From: an uncultured Gemmiger sp.
Lineage (GTDB): Bacteria; Bacillota; Clostridia; Oscillospirales; Ruminococcaceae
Direction: 5' to 3'
NCBI GenBank assembly: GCA_934502625.1
Contig: CAKSUQ010000026.1
Coordinates: 1 to 27,436 of the forward strand
Length of the DNA: 27,436 nucleotides
This document shows, one piece after another, positions 7,149-13,670 of the stretch. A program made the position numbers and the translations under genes. The notes under the pieces are model-generated. The model did no database searches. It worked only from the letters and a program-made list of their open reading frames with translations, and was not told the origin of the DNA. Positions within the stretch are counted from its first letter, which is position 1; the number at the start of each line of letters is the position of its first letter.

Positions 7149-8717
7149 TTACCCCAGAATCGCGAAGCTTTGGGCACCCAGCGACAGGGTGTCATTGACG
7201 ATCTCGGCGGTGCCGATGGTATACGCGATGTGCAGGTCTTCGGCCAGTTCCAGCGGGATCTCTGCCGCGACGCCCGCCGGGTTGACGGCGCAGATCAGAT
7301 CGCCGCGCTGCCAGACGAACGGGCGGTAGTCGCCCTTCGCCTTCGGCGCATACAAAACTTCAAACGGCGCGTCGGAGTCGAGGTCGGCGTGGGCGTGGCG
7401 GAAGGCCAGCAGGCTCTTGACCGTGTTCAACAGGCTGTCGGGGTCGGCCTGCTGGTCGGCCACCGTCGGGGCGTCGGCCGCCGTGTCCACCGGCAGGTAC
7501 AGCATATCAGCCTCGGCGGTGGAGAAGCCGTGGTTGGCCGTGTCGTCCCACTGCATCGGCGTGCGGGAGCCCGTGCGGAAGTAGCCGCCCTCCTTGGTGG
7601 GCAGCGGCAGATAGCGCATACCGATCTCGTCACCGTAGTAGACGAAGGGTGCACCGGGCAGCGTGAAAATTGTCGCGTAGGCCAGCCGCAGCTCGTCAGT
7701 CGTCAGGCCCGCGGAGGGGCGGATCGTGTCATGGTTGCAGGTGATGAAGCACCACAGACCGTCCTTGTGGGTGGCCTTGTAGGCCGGCAGGTACTCGTCC
7801 AGGAATTTGTCAATGCCGGTGCCGGAGTCCTTGCAGAAGTACGCCTTGCCGATGTTGTGCGGGTTCGAGTCCATCGCACCGTCATAGTTGCGCATGAGCC
7901 AGCTGTAGCCGTTGCCCTGCCACTCGAGATAAAAGTCCATGTCAAAGCCGTTTTTCAGCGACATGCGCGGGCCGTTCCACTCGGCGACGAGCGCGGCCTC
8001 GGGGTATTCGACATCCAGCATATCCCGGATATTGCGCCAGATTTTGCAGGTGTGCTTTTTGTTCTTAGTGTCATTCTTTACAAGGCTCGACGCCATATCG
8101 ACGCGGAAGCCGTCGCAGCCCATGTCCAGCCAGAATCGCATGACGTCCTTCATGGCCTCCACCGTTGCCACGCAGGCGGGGTCGTCGGTGGGCTTCTGCC
8201 ACTTCTGGTTGATCTTTCCATAGCCGTAGTTCAGCGCAGGCTGGCACTTGAAGAAGTTCAGGATATACGTGCCGTTGCGTTCGGTCTCGCCGCCGATGAA
8301 CGGCATCCCGTCGCCGGAGGCAAAGCAGGAGTCCGTCCAGATAAAGCGGTCGCTGTAGTCGTTGTGTTCGGGCTTGCAGCTCTCCCTGAACCAAGCGTGC
8401 TCCTCGCTGGTGTGGCCGGGCACGAGGTCGAACAGCACGTGCATCCCGCGGGCGTGCGCTGCCTCAAACAGTGCCTTGGCGTCGTCGTTCGTACCGTAGC
8501 GGGGGGCGATCTTTTTATAGTCGCGCACGTCGTAGCCCGCATCCTTGAACGGCGAGTCATAGCAGGGGTTGATCCAGAGGGCGTTGCAGCCAAGCTCCTT
8601 GATATAGTCGAGCTTGGCGATGATGCCCTGCAGGTCGCCGATACCGTCGCCGTTGGTATCGTAGAAGCTCTGGGGGTAAATTTCATAGAACACTGCGTCT
8701 TTGAGCCACTGCTTCAT
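7149..8717 (-). CDS. GH13 family alpha-glucan hydrolase
   Basis: The 522-residue enzyme is a glycoside hydrolase family 13 (alpha-amylase superfamily) member acting on alpha-glucosidic bonds of malto- or isomalto-oligosaccharides. The barrel starts at once (VFYEIYPQSFYDTNGDGIGD, residues 9-28, the usual signature of this group). Conserved region I reads DLVPGHTS (97-104). The catalytic nucleophile is D207 (GFRVDMAS), the general acid is E246 (AEWNGP) and the transition-state Asp is D330 (NHD). The C-terminal 80 residues look like the beta-sandwich domain C. No signal peptide, so it is cytosolic and acts on imported sugars. ATG 8717 is chosen for its AAGGAG ribosome binding site; the open frame upstream only runs through repeats. 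It has its own promoter and terminator. Exact substrate (maltose, isomaltose, trehalose-type) cannot be told. Confidence 0.9.
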   Translation of the reverse strand: MKQWLKDAVFYEIYPQSFYDTNGDGIGDLQGIIAKLDYIKELGCNALWINPCYDSPFKDAGYDVRDYKKIAPRYGTNDDAKALFEAAHARGMHVLFDLVPGHTSEEHAWFRESCKPEHNDYSDRFIWTDSCFASGDGMPFIGGETERNGTYILNFFKCQPALNYGYGKINQKWQKPTDDPACVATVEAMKDVMRFWLDMGCDGFRVDMASSLVKNDTKNKKHTCKIWRNIRDMLDVEYPEAALVAEWNGPRMSLKNGFDMDFYLEWQGNGYSWLMRNYDGAMDSNPHNIGKAYFCKDSGTGIDKFLDEYLPAYKATHKDGLWCFITCNHDTIRPSAGLTTDELRLAYATIFTLPGAPFVYYGDEIGMRYLPLPTKEGGYFRTGSRTPMQWDDTANHGFSTAEADMLYLPVDTAADAPTVADQQADPDSLLNTVKSLLAFRHAHADLDSDAPFEVLYAPKAKGDYRPFVWQRGDLICAVNPAGVAAEIPLELAEDLHIAYTIGTAEIVNDTLSLGAQSFAILG

Positions 8718-8749
8718 GGGGGTCTCCTTTTTTTCAGTATTATAAATAG

Positions 8750-8911
8750 GTAGGGGCGAACATTGTTCGCCCGTTGCAATTTTGCGGCAGCGGCAGTGCT
8801 TCCGGGCGGATATGGAATCCGCCCCTACGGTTGTAGGGGTCGGCGTCCTCGACAACCCGGAAATGCTGTGGCAGCCGATACATTCTGCGGGCGAACGCTG
8901 TTCGCCCCTAC
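8750..8911. repeat. Two tandem 79-bp hairpin units in the GH13 leader
   Basis: Unit 1 (8750-8828) and unit 2 (8833-8911) are each exactly 79 bp, begin GTAGGGG and end CCCCTAC. Each unit end is a hairpin with a different core: GCGAACATTGTTCGC, GCGGATATGGAATCCGC, TCGGCGTCCTCGA and GCGAACGCTGTTCGC. The outer ends of the pair are inverted copies of each other. The words GGCGTCCTCGAC and GCGGCAG recur in the cluster at 5300-5535. The units lie between the GH13 promoter and its start codon, so they would be transcribed as part of the 5' leader. Confidence 0.7.
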
Positions 8912-8936
8912 AGGGTTTCCCGCAGTTCTTGTCATG

Positions 8937-8954
8937 GAAACGATTCATCGGTTC
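8937..8954. promoter_or_regulatory. 18-bp operator-like palindrome at the GH13 start site
   Basis: GAAACGAT (8937-8944), TC and ATCGGTTC (8947-8954) match in 7 of 8 positions as inverted arms. The site begins about 8 bases downstream of the GH13 -10 box, where a LacI-type repressor or CcpA would block transcription. TGGAAACG at its edge resembles a cre half-site, but the full cre consensus is not met. Confidence 0.5.
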
Positions 8955-8961
8955 TGCCTTT

Positions 8962-8990
8962 ATACTAGCCCCTTCCCCCGTCTTTGTCAA
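8962..8990 (-). promoter_or_regulatory. Sigma-A promoter of the GH13 gene
   Basis: On the minus strand a consensus TTGACA (8990-8985) and TAGTAT (8967-8962) are separated by 17 bases. The predicted leader to ATG 8717 is about 240 nt and includes both hairpin repeat units. A 20-base spacing to TATAAA is a poorer alternative. Confidence 0.65.
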
Positions 8991-9073
8991 CGTCGCAAAT
9001 GTGACAAAAGACGCCATAAATTTTCTACATTTTGCACCAAAAATCATCATATTGCCAAAATGTGAACATTACA

Positions 9074-9102
9074 TTGACAAATTAAGAACATCGCGGTAAA
9101 GT
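9074..9102 (+). promoter_or_regulatory. Sigma-A promoter of the cstA-type gene
   Basis: TTGACA (9074-9079) and TAAAGT (9097-9102) are 17 bases apart. An inverted repeat AATGT (9059-9063) and ACATT (9071-9075) with a 7-base centre overlaps the -35 box and could be an operator. The promoter is divergent from that of GH13, with about 85 bp between the two -35 boxes. Confidence 0.65.
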
Positions 9103-9151
9103 AGGGGAACAAGCGATTGTAAAATCTAATAGGAAAGAGGGATTCATTCAA

Positions 9152-10882
9152 ATGAATACGCTTGTGATCGTTCTGATTGCCGCGGTCGTTCTGGTATGTG
9201 CGTACGCCGGATATGGCCGTTGGCTCGCTAAGACTTGGGGTGTCGACCCCAACGCCAAAACTCCGGCTGTGCGGCTGGAGGATGGCAAGGACTACGTCCC
9301 CACGAACGGCTGGACGGTTTTCGCCCACCAGTTCTCCTCCATTGCAGGTGCCGGTCCTGTCACCGGTGCCATTCAGGCCGCTGCCTTCGGCTGGCTGCCT
9401 GTCCTGCTGTGGGTGCTGCTCGGCGGCGTCTTCTTCGGCGCTGTCACCGACTTCGGTGCCCTGTACGCTTCCGTCAAGAATGACGGCAAGTCCATGGGTC
9501 TGCTGATTGAAAAGTACATCGGCAAGACCGGCCGTAAGCTGTTCCTGCTGTTCTGCTGGCTGTTCTGCGGCATCGTCATCGCCGCCTTCGCCGACATGGT
9601 CGCCGGCACCTTCAACGCCTTCGACGCTGACGGTGCGCAGGTTGCCGCTGCCGCCACGAACGGCGCTGCCGGTATGGTCTCCATCATGTTCATGGTCTTC
9701 GCCGTCGTCTTTGGCCTGATCCAGAAGAAGTTCAACTTCTCCGGCTGGAAAGAGGCCGTCATCGGCATCGTCTTCATCGTGCTGTCCTTCGTCGTCGGCA
9801 TGAACGCCCCCATCATTCTGGGCAAGGCCGGTTGGAGCTACATCACCTTCGTTTACATCTTCTTCGCGGCTGTTCTGCCCATGTGGCTGCTGAAACAGCC
9901 CCGTGACTACATGACGACCTTCATGTTCGGTGCGATGATCGCCGGTGCGGTCATCGGCCTGCTGGTCGCCCATCCCACGATGAACCTGCCCGTCTTCACC
10001 GGCTTCAACAACGAGAAGCTGGGCACCATGTTCCCCATCCTGTTCGTCACCGTCGCCTGCGGCGCGGTCTCCGGCTTCCACAGCCTCGTTTCCTCCGGCA
10101 CTTCTTCCAAGACCGTTGAGAACGAGAAGGATATGCTGAAGGTCGGCTACGGCGCCATGGTGCTGGAGAGCCTGCTGGCTGTTCTGGCGCTCTGCGTTGC
10201 CGGTGCTGCCGCCGCTGCGGACGGCACCCCCGCCGAGGGCACCCCGTTCCAGATCTTCAGCCGCGGCGTCGCCGGTTTCTTTGAGATGTTCGGCGTGCCC
10301 GTTTCCATCGCGACCGTCTTCATGACGATGTGCGTTTCCGCACTGGCACTGACGAGCCTTGATGCCGTCGCCCGTATCGGCCGCATGAGCTTCCAGGAGC
10401 TGTTCAGCGTCGACGATATGGAGCACGCTGAGGGCTGGCGCAAGCTGTTCTGCAATGTCTACTTCTCCACCTTCATCACGCTGGCGTTCGGCTTCCTGCT
10501 GACGAAGATCGGCTATGCAAACATCTGGCCGCTGTTCGGCTCTGCCAACCAGCTGCTGAGCGCGCTGGTTCTGGCTACGCTGTGCGTCTTCCTGAAGGTC
10601 ACCGGCCGCAACAACAAGATGCTGTTCCCGCCGCTGGTCATCATGCTCTGCGTCACCTTCACCGCGCTGGTGCAGCGCCTGATCGCAATGGTCAAGGCCA
10701 TCTCCGCCGCTGCGTCCACCACCATCCCGGCCGGTGAGACCACCTGGGGCGCTGTCTTCATCGCCAACGGCCTGCAGCTCATCCTCGCGATCCTGCTGAT
10801 CGTGCTGGGCTTGAACATCGTGTTCCACAGTGTCAAGAGTTACAAGAACAGTGAAAAGAACAGCGAGAAGGCCGCTGCTTAA
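9152..10882 (+). CDS. cstA: CstA family carrier (carbon starvation protein)
   Basis: This 576-residue polytopic membrane protein belongs to the CstA/BtsT family, whose characterised members import pyruvate or peptides. The first membrane helix covers about residues 3-22. The conserved block HQFSSIAGAGPVTGAIQAA follows near residue 60, then WVLLGGVFFGAVTDFGALYASV; at least a dozen hydrophobic helices are visible through to about residue 560. The length fits the shorter Gram-positive form; the E. coli proteins are about 700 residues with a longer C-terminal part. The GAAAGAGGGA ribosome binding site supports ATG 9152. Codons are strongly biased toward C-ending forms, as in highly expressed genes here. 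It stands alone; the nearest hairpin downstream is at 10983. Family secure; whether it carries pyruvate or peptides is not visible. Confidence 0.9.
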   Translation: MNTLVIVLIAAVVLVCAYAGYGRWLAKTWGVDPNAKTPAVRLEDGKDYVPTNGWTVFAHQFSSIAGAGPVTGAIQAAAFGWLPVLLWVLLGGVFFGAVTDFGALYASVKNDGKSMGLLIEKYIGKTGRKLFLLFCWLFCGIVIAAFADMVAGTFNAFDADGAQVAAAATNGAAGMVSIMFMVFAVVFGLIQKKFNFSGWKEAVIGIVFIVLSFVVGMNAPIILGKAGWSYITFVYIFFAAVLPMWLLKQPRDYMTTFMFGAMIAGAVIGLLVAHPTMNLPVFTGFNNEKLGTMFPILFVTVACGAVSGFHSLVSSGTSSKTVENEKDMLKVGYGAMVLESLLAVLALCVAGAAAAADGTPAEGTPFQIFSRGVAGFFEMFGVPVSIATVFMTMCVSALALTSLDAVARIGRMSFQELFSVDDMEHAEGWRKLFCNVYFSTFITLAFGFLLTKIGYANIWPLFGSANQLLSALVLATLCVFLKVTGRNNKMLFPPLVIMLCVTFTALVQRLIAMVKAISAAASTTIPAGETTWGAVFIANGLQLILAILLIVLGLNIVFHSVKSYKNSEKNSEKAAA

Positions 10883-10894
10883 TCCAAACAGCAC

Positions 10895-10923
10895 TTGACA
10901 AATATACCGTATTGAGGTAATAT
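10895..10923 (+). promoter_or_regulatory. Strong sigma-A promoter of the amino-acid importer operon
   Basis: A consensus TTGACA (10895-10900) and TAATAT (10918-10923) are separated by 17 bases, just 12 bases after the cstA stop. Transcription would start near 10930, giving a leader of about 135 nt before the binding-protein gene. Confidence 0.8.
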
Positions 10924-10929
10924 TTATTC

Positions 10930-11020
10930 AGCCGCAATGGCGCGGCATTACACTGCACCATTCGGCAGTCATAAGGCATTTGGCCTCGGTGATCCGCACA
11001 GTGGAACACCGAGGCTTTTT
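10930..11020 (+). ncRNA. Transcribed leader ending in an intrinsic terminator (candidate attenuator)
   Basis: From the predicted start the RNA can form hairpin 1 (GCCGC/GCGGC, 10931-10946), hairpin 2 (ACTGC/GCAGT, about 10952-10969) and a terminator (10983-11020). A short alternative pairing, AGGC (10974-10977) with GCCT (10983-10986), would compete with the terminator's left arm. I do not recognise a known riboswitch or T-box. An ATG-started frame of 31 codons (10937-11032) runs through the terminator with three His codons but lacks a ribosome binding site. It may be a regulated leader, or a short RNA made by early termination. Confidence 0.4.
10983..11020 (+). terminator. Intrinsic terminator inside the importer leader
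   Basis: GCCTCGGTG (10983-10991) pairs perfectly with CACCGAGGC (11007-11015) and is followed by TTTTT (11016-11020). It sits between a strong promoter and the first operon gene, and may also end cstA read-through. Confidence 0.8.
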
Positions 11021-11065
11021 GCATGGATATGAGGGAAATTTATAAAGGCAAAGGAGACCCGAATC

Positions 11066-11989
11066 ATGAAACTCAAGAATACGATCGCATTGACGATGGC
11101 CGCTGTGCTGGCCGCCGGCCTGACCGCCTGCGGCGGCAGCGCCGATACCGCCGCTGCTTCCACGGCGGAGTCTACCGCAGCCGACAGCACCGCCGAGGCG
11201 GCTGACGCCACCGCCGACGCCCCGGACGGCGACGGCGACCCCACCACCCTGACCGTCGCGATGGAGTGCGCCTACGCCCCCTACAACTGGACGCAGAGCG
11301 ATGATTCCAACGGTGCTGTCGAGATCCGCGGCTCCAGCGACTATGCCTACGGCTACGACGTTATGATGGCGAAGAAGATCGGCGAAGCCCTCGGCCAGAA
11401 AGTTCAGATCGTCAAGCTGGACTGGGACAGCCTGATCCCCGCCGTCATGAGCGGCGACGTTGACTGCGTCATCGCCGGTCAGTCCATCACGGCCGAGCGC
11501 GCCGCGCAGGTCGACTTCACCGACCCGTACTACTACGCCACCATCGTCACCCTGACGAAGAAGGACAGTGCCTACGCCAACGCCGCCAGCGTGGCCGATC
11601 TGGCCGGTGCGACCGCCACGAGCCAGCTGGGCACCATCTGGTACGACACCTGCCTGCCGCAGATCGAGAATGCGAACATCCTGCCCGCGCAGGAGACCGC
11701 GCCCTCGATGCTGGTCGCGCTGAACAGCGGCGCGTGCGACATCGTCGTCACCGACCATCCCACCGGTCAGGCTGCCCTGACCGCCTACCCCGACCTGACG
11801 ATGCTGGATTTCGGCGGCGGTGACAATGACTTTGCCGTCAGCGACGAGGATATCAACATCGGCATCTCGCTGAAGAAGGGCAACACCGCCCTGAAGGACG
11901 CCATCAACGAAGTGCTTGCCACGATGACGACCGACGACTACAACGCCATGATGAACGAGGCCATCAGCGTTCAGCCCCTGAGCGAGTAA
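11066..11989 (+). CDS. ABC transporter amino-acid-binding lipoprotein
   Basis: The 307-residue product is a periplasmic-binding-protein type 3 (polar amino-acid) receptor anchored on the outer face of the membrane. The signal sequence ends in a lipobox, LTAC, with the lipidated Cys at 22. A low-complexity Ala/Thr/Ser/Asp linker (about 23-60) follows, then the ligand-binding fold: LTVAMECAYAPYNWTQ, YGYDVMMAKKIGEALGQ and VMSGDVDCVIAGQSITAERA are standard blocks of the family. It delivers substrate to the permease and ATPase encoded next. The ATG is preceded by AAAGGAGA. The ligand is likely a polar or basic amino acid such as Gln, His, Arg or cystine; the sequence does not settle which. A hairpin after its stop (11999-12026) may raise its level over the downstream genes. 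Confidence 0.92.
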   Translation: MKLKNTIALTMAAVLAAGLTACGGSADTAAASTAESTAADSTAEAADATADAPDGDGDPTTLTVAMECAYAPYNWTQSDDSNGAVEIRGSSDYAYGYDVMMAKKIGEALGQKVQIVKLDWDSLIPAVMSGDVDCVIAGQSITAERAAQVDFTDPYYYATIVTLTKKDSAYANAASVADLAGATATSQLGTIWYDTCLPQIENANILPAQETAPSMLVALNSGACDIVVTDHPTGQAALTAYPDLTMLDFGGGDNDFAVSDEDINIGISLKKGNTALKDAINEVLATMTTDDYNAMMNEAISVQPLSE

Positions 11990-11998
11990 GACCCGCCC

Positions 11999-12026
11999 GC
12001 CCCTGCCGCACTTGTACGGCAGGGGC
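11999..12026 (+). terminator. Intercistronic hairpin after the binding-protein gene
   Basis: GCCCCTGCCG (11999-12008) pairs perfectly with CGGCAGGGGC (12017-12026) around 8 bases, followed only by TTCGGTGTT. The weak T-run suggests partial termination or 3'-end protection within the operon rather than a full stop. Confidence 0.6.
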
Positions 12027-12061
12027 TTCGGTGTTAAGAAACAGTAAAGGAGAATCCCCCC

Positions 12062-12886
12062 ATGCAAGACTTTTTCGCAAACTGTGCCACAGTGCTGCAA
12101 AAGTACGGCTTCTCGTATCTGCGCGGCGCGGGCACGACCCTGCTGCTGGCGCTGGTTGGCACGTTTTTCGGCTGCCTGATCGGCTTTGCGGTCGGTGCCT
12201 TGCAGACCATCCCCATCGACAAGCAGCGTGACCCCGCGTGGAAGCGTGTGCTGCTGAAAATCCTGCACATCTTTCTGCGCTGTTATGTGGAGCTGTTCCG
12301 CGGCACGCCCATGATCGTGCAGGCCGTCTTCATCTACTACGGCCTTTTGCAGGTATTCGGCATCAAGATGGGCATGTGGCAGGCAGGCTTTTTCATCGTG
12401 TCGATCAACACCGGCGCGTATATGGCCGAGACCGTGCGCGGCGGCATCGTGTCCATCGACCCCGGCCAGACCGAGGGTGCGAAGGCCATCGGCATGAATC
12501 ACTGGCAGACGATGCTGCACGTCATTCTGCCGCAGGCGCTGCGCAACATCATCCCGCAGATCGGCAACAACTTCATCATCAACATCAAGGATACCTCGGT
12601 GCTGAGCGTTATCTCGATCACCGACCTGTTCTTTGTCCACAAGAGCGTCGTCGGCGCACTGTACACCTATTTTGAGAGCGCGACGATCGTCATGGTCGTC
12701 TACCTGACGATGACGCTGTTCGCCAGCTATCTGCTGCGCCTGTGGGAGAAAGCGCTGGACGGCCCGCAGAACTACGACCTGAACACGACTGACTCGCTGG
12801 CCTACACGAGCGGCATGTACAATGCCCCCGACCCGCAGCACGAGTCCCAGAATCTGGATATGAAGGGAGGCGCAGCCCATGTCTGA
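12062..12886 (+). CDS. Amino-acid ABC transporter permease
   Basis: The 274-residue inner-membrane subunit belongs to the His/Glu/Gln/Arg/opine permease family. A short N-terminal segment leads into hydrophobic helices ([20 protein letters not shown] first). The family marks [19 protein letters not shown] and [20 protein letters not shown] are present; the second is the EAA loop that docks on the ATPase. [14 protein letters not shown] also matches the family. Residues beyond about 240 form a hydrophilic tail that is longer than usual. ATG 12062 follows AAAGGAGAATCCCCCC. Its end overlaps the ATPase start by 8 bases, pointing to translational coupling. One permease gene is seen, so it probably works as a homodimer. 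Confidence 0.93.
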   Translation: MQDFFANCATVLQKYGFSYLRGAGTTLLLALVGTFFGCLIGFAVGALQTIPIDKQRDPAWKRVLLKILHIFLRCYVELFRGTPMIVQAVFIYYGLLQVFGIKMGMWQAGFFIVSINTGAYMAETVRGGIVSIDPGQTEGAKAIGMNHWQTMLHVILPQALRNIIPQIGNNFIINIKDTSVLSVISITDLFFVHKSVVGALYTYFESATIVMVVYLTMTLFASYLLRLWEKALDGPQNYDLNTTDSLAYTSGMYNAPDPQHESQNLDMKGGAAHV

Positions 12887-13619
12887 GCCTGTTATCGAGG
12901 TGCGCCACCTCTCGAAGAGCTTCGGCACCCACGTTGTACTGCGCGACGTTGACTTCACCGTCAACGCGGGCGACGTCACCTGCATCATCGGCGCGTCCGG
13001 CAGCGGCAAGTCGACGCTGCTGCGCTGCATCAACCTGTTGGAAACGCCCACGAACGGCAAGGTGCTGTTCCACGGCAGCGACATCATGGCGAAGGGCAGC
13101 GACCCCTGCGCCTACCGCGCCAAGGTCGGCATGGTGTTCCAGAGCTTCAACCTCTTCAACAACATGACCGTGCTGGACAACTGCACGGCGGGTCTGCGCT
13201 ATGTGCTGCATCAGGACAAGGAGACCGCGCAGAAGACCGCGCTGGAAAACCTTGAAAAGGTCGGCATGGCACCCTATATCCACGCCAAGCCCCGCCAGCT
13301 GTCCGGTGGCCAGAAGCAGCGCGTCGCGATTGCCCGCGCGCTGGCGATGCAGCCCGAAGTCCTTCTGTTCGACGAGCCGACGAGCGCCCTTGACCCGCAG
13401 ATGGTCGGCGAGGTGCTGGCCGTCATGCGCCAGTTGGCGAAGGAGGGTCTGACGATGATCGTCGTCACGCACGAGATGGCCTTCGCCCGCGACGTGTCGA
13501 GCCACGTTGTCTACATGGCCGACGGCGTCATCTGCGAGGAGGGCACCCCCGCCGACATTTTCGAGCACCCGCAGAATCCGAAGACGGTGGAGTTTTTGAG
13601 CCGGTTCCGGCAGGAGTAA
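12879..13619 (+). CDS. Amino-acid ABC transporter ATP-binding protein
   Basis: The 246-residue ATPase powers the importer formed with the two preceding gene products. All motifs are intact: Walker [10 protein letters not shown] (38-46), Q-loop Gln at 88, signature LSGGQ (141-145), Walker B VLLFDEP (161-167) and switch His 198 (VVTHEM). Length and spacing match the GlnQ/HisP/ArtP type of polar amino-acid ATPases. The start ATG lies inside the end of the permease gene, with AAGGGAGG just before it. It is the last gene of the operon and is followed after 11 bases by a shared bidirectional terminator. Confidence 0.95.
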   Translation: MSEPVIEVRHLSKSFGTHVVLRDVDFTVNAGDVTCIIGASGSGKSTLLRCINLLETPTNGKVLFHGSDIMAKGSDPCAYRAKVGMVFQSFNLFNNMTVLDNCTAGLRYVLHQDKETAQKTALENLEKVGMAPYIHAKPRQLSGGQKQRVAIARALAMQPEVLLFDEPTSALDPQMVGEVLAVMRQLAKEGLTMIVVTHEMAFARDVSSHVVYMADGVICEEGTPADIFEHPQNPKTVEFLSRFRQE

Positions 13620-13630
13620 CCCCGTAACAT

Positions 13631-13670
13631 AAAATGACCGATGGTATTGTATACCATCGGTCATTTTTTA
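13631..13670. terminator. Bidirectional terminator between the importer operon and addA
   Basis: A perfect 17-bp stem (13631-13647 with 13651-13667) has a 3-base loop, an A-run on the left and a T-run on the right. It ends the rightward importer operon and the leftward addBA transcript, whose stop codon begins at 13670. Confidence 0.9.

Noticed and set aside
8934..8947. Full CcpA cre site
   Set aside because: TGGAAACG fits one half but the other half is shifted, so the consensus TGNAANCGNNNNCA is not met.
9047..10894. 615-codon open frame antisense to the cstA-type gene
   Set aside because: Asp/Glu/Gln/His-rich shadow of a hydrophobic protein; no motifs.
10930..11020. Known riboswitch or T-box
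   Set aside because: Too short for a T-box or lysine riboswitch, and I see no conserved core of classes I know; kept only as an unclassified leader.
10937..11032. 31-codon leader peptide as a genuine gene
   Set aside because: No ribosome binding site and only three scattered His codons; mentioned as a possibility, not annotated as a CDS.
10928..13087. 719-codon open frame antisense to the importer operon
   Set aside because: It crosses three well-supported genes on the other strand, has no good ribosome binding site and has repetitive His/Gln/Val-rich composition typical of antisense shadows.
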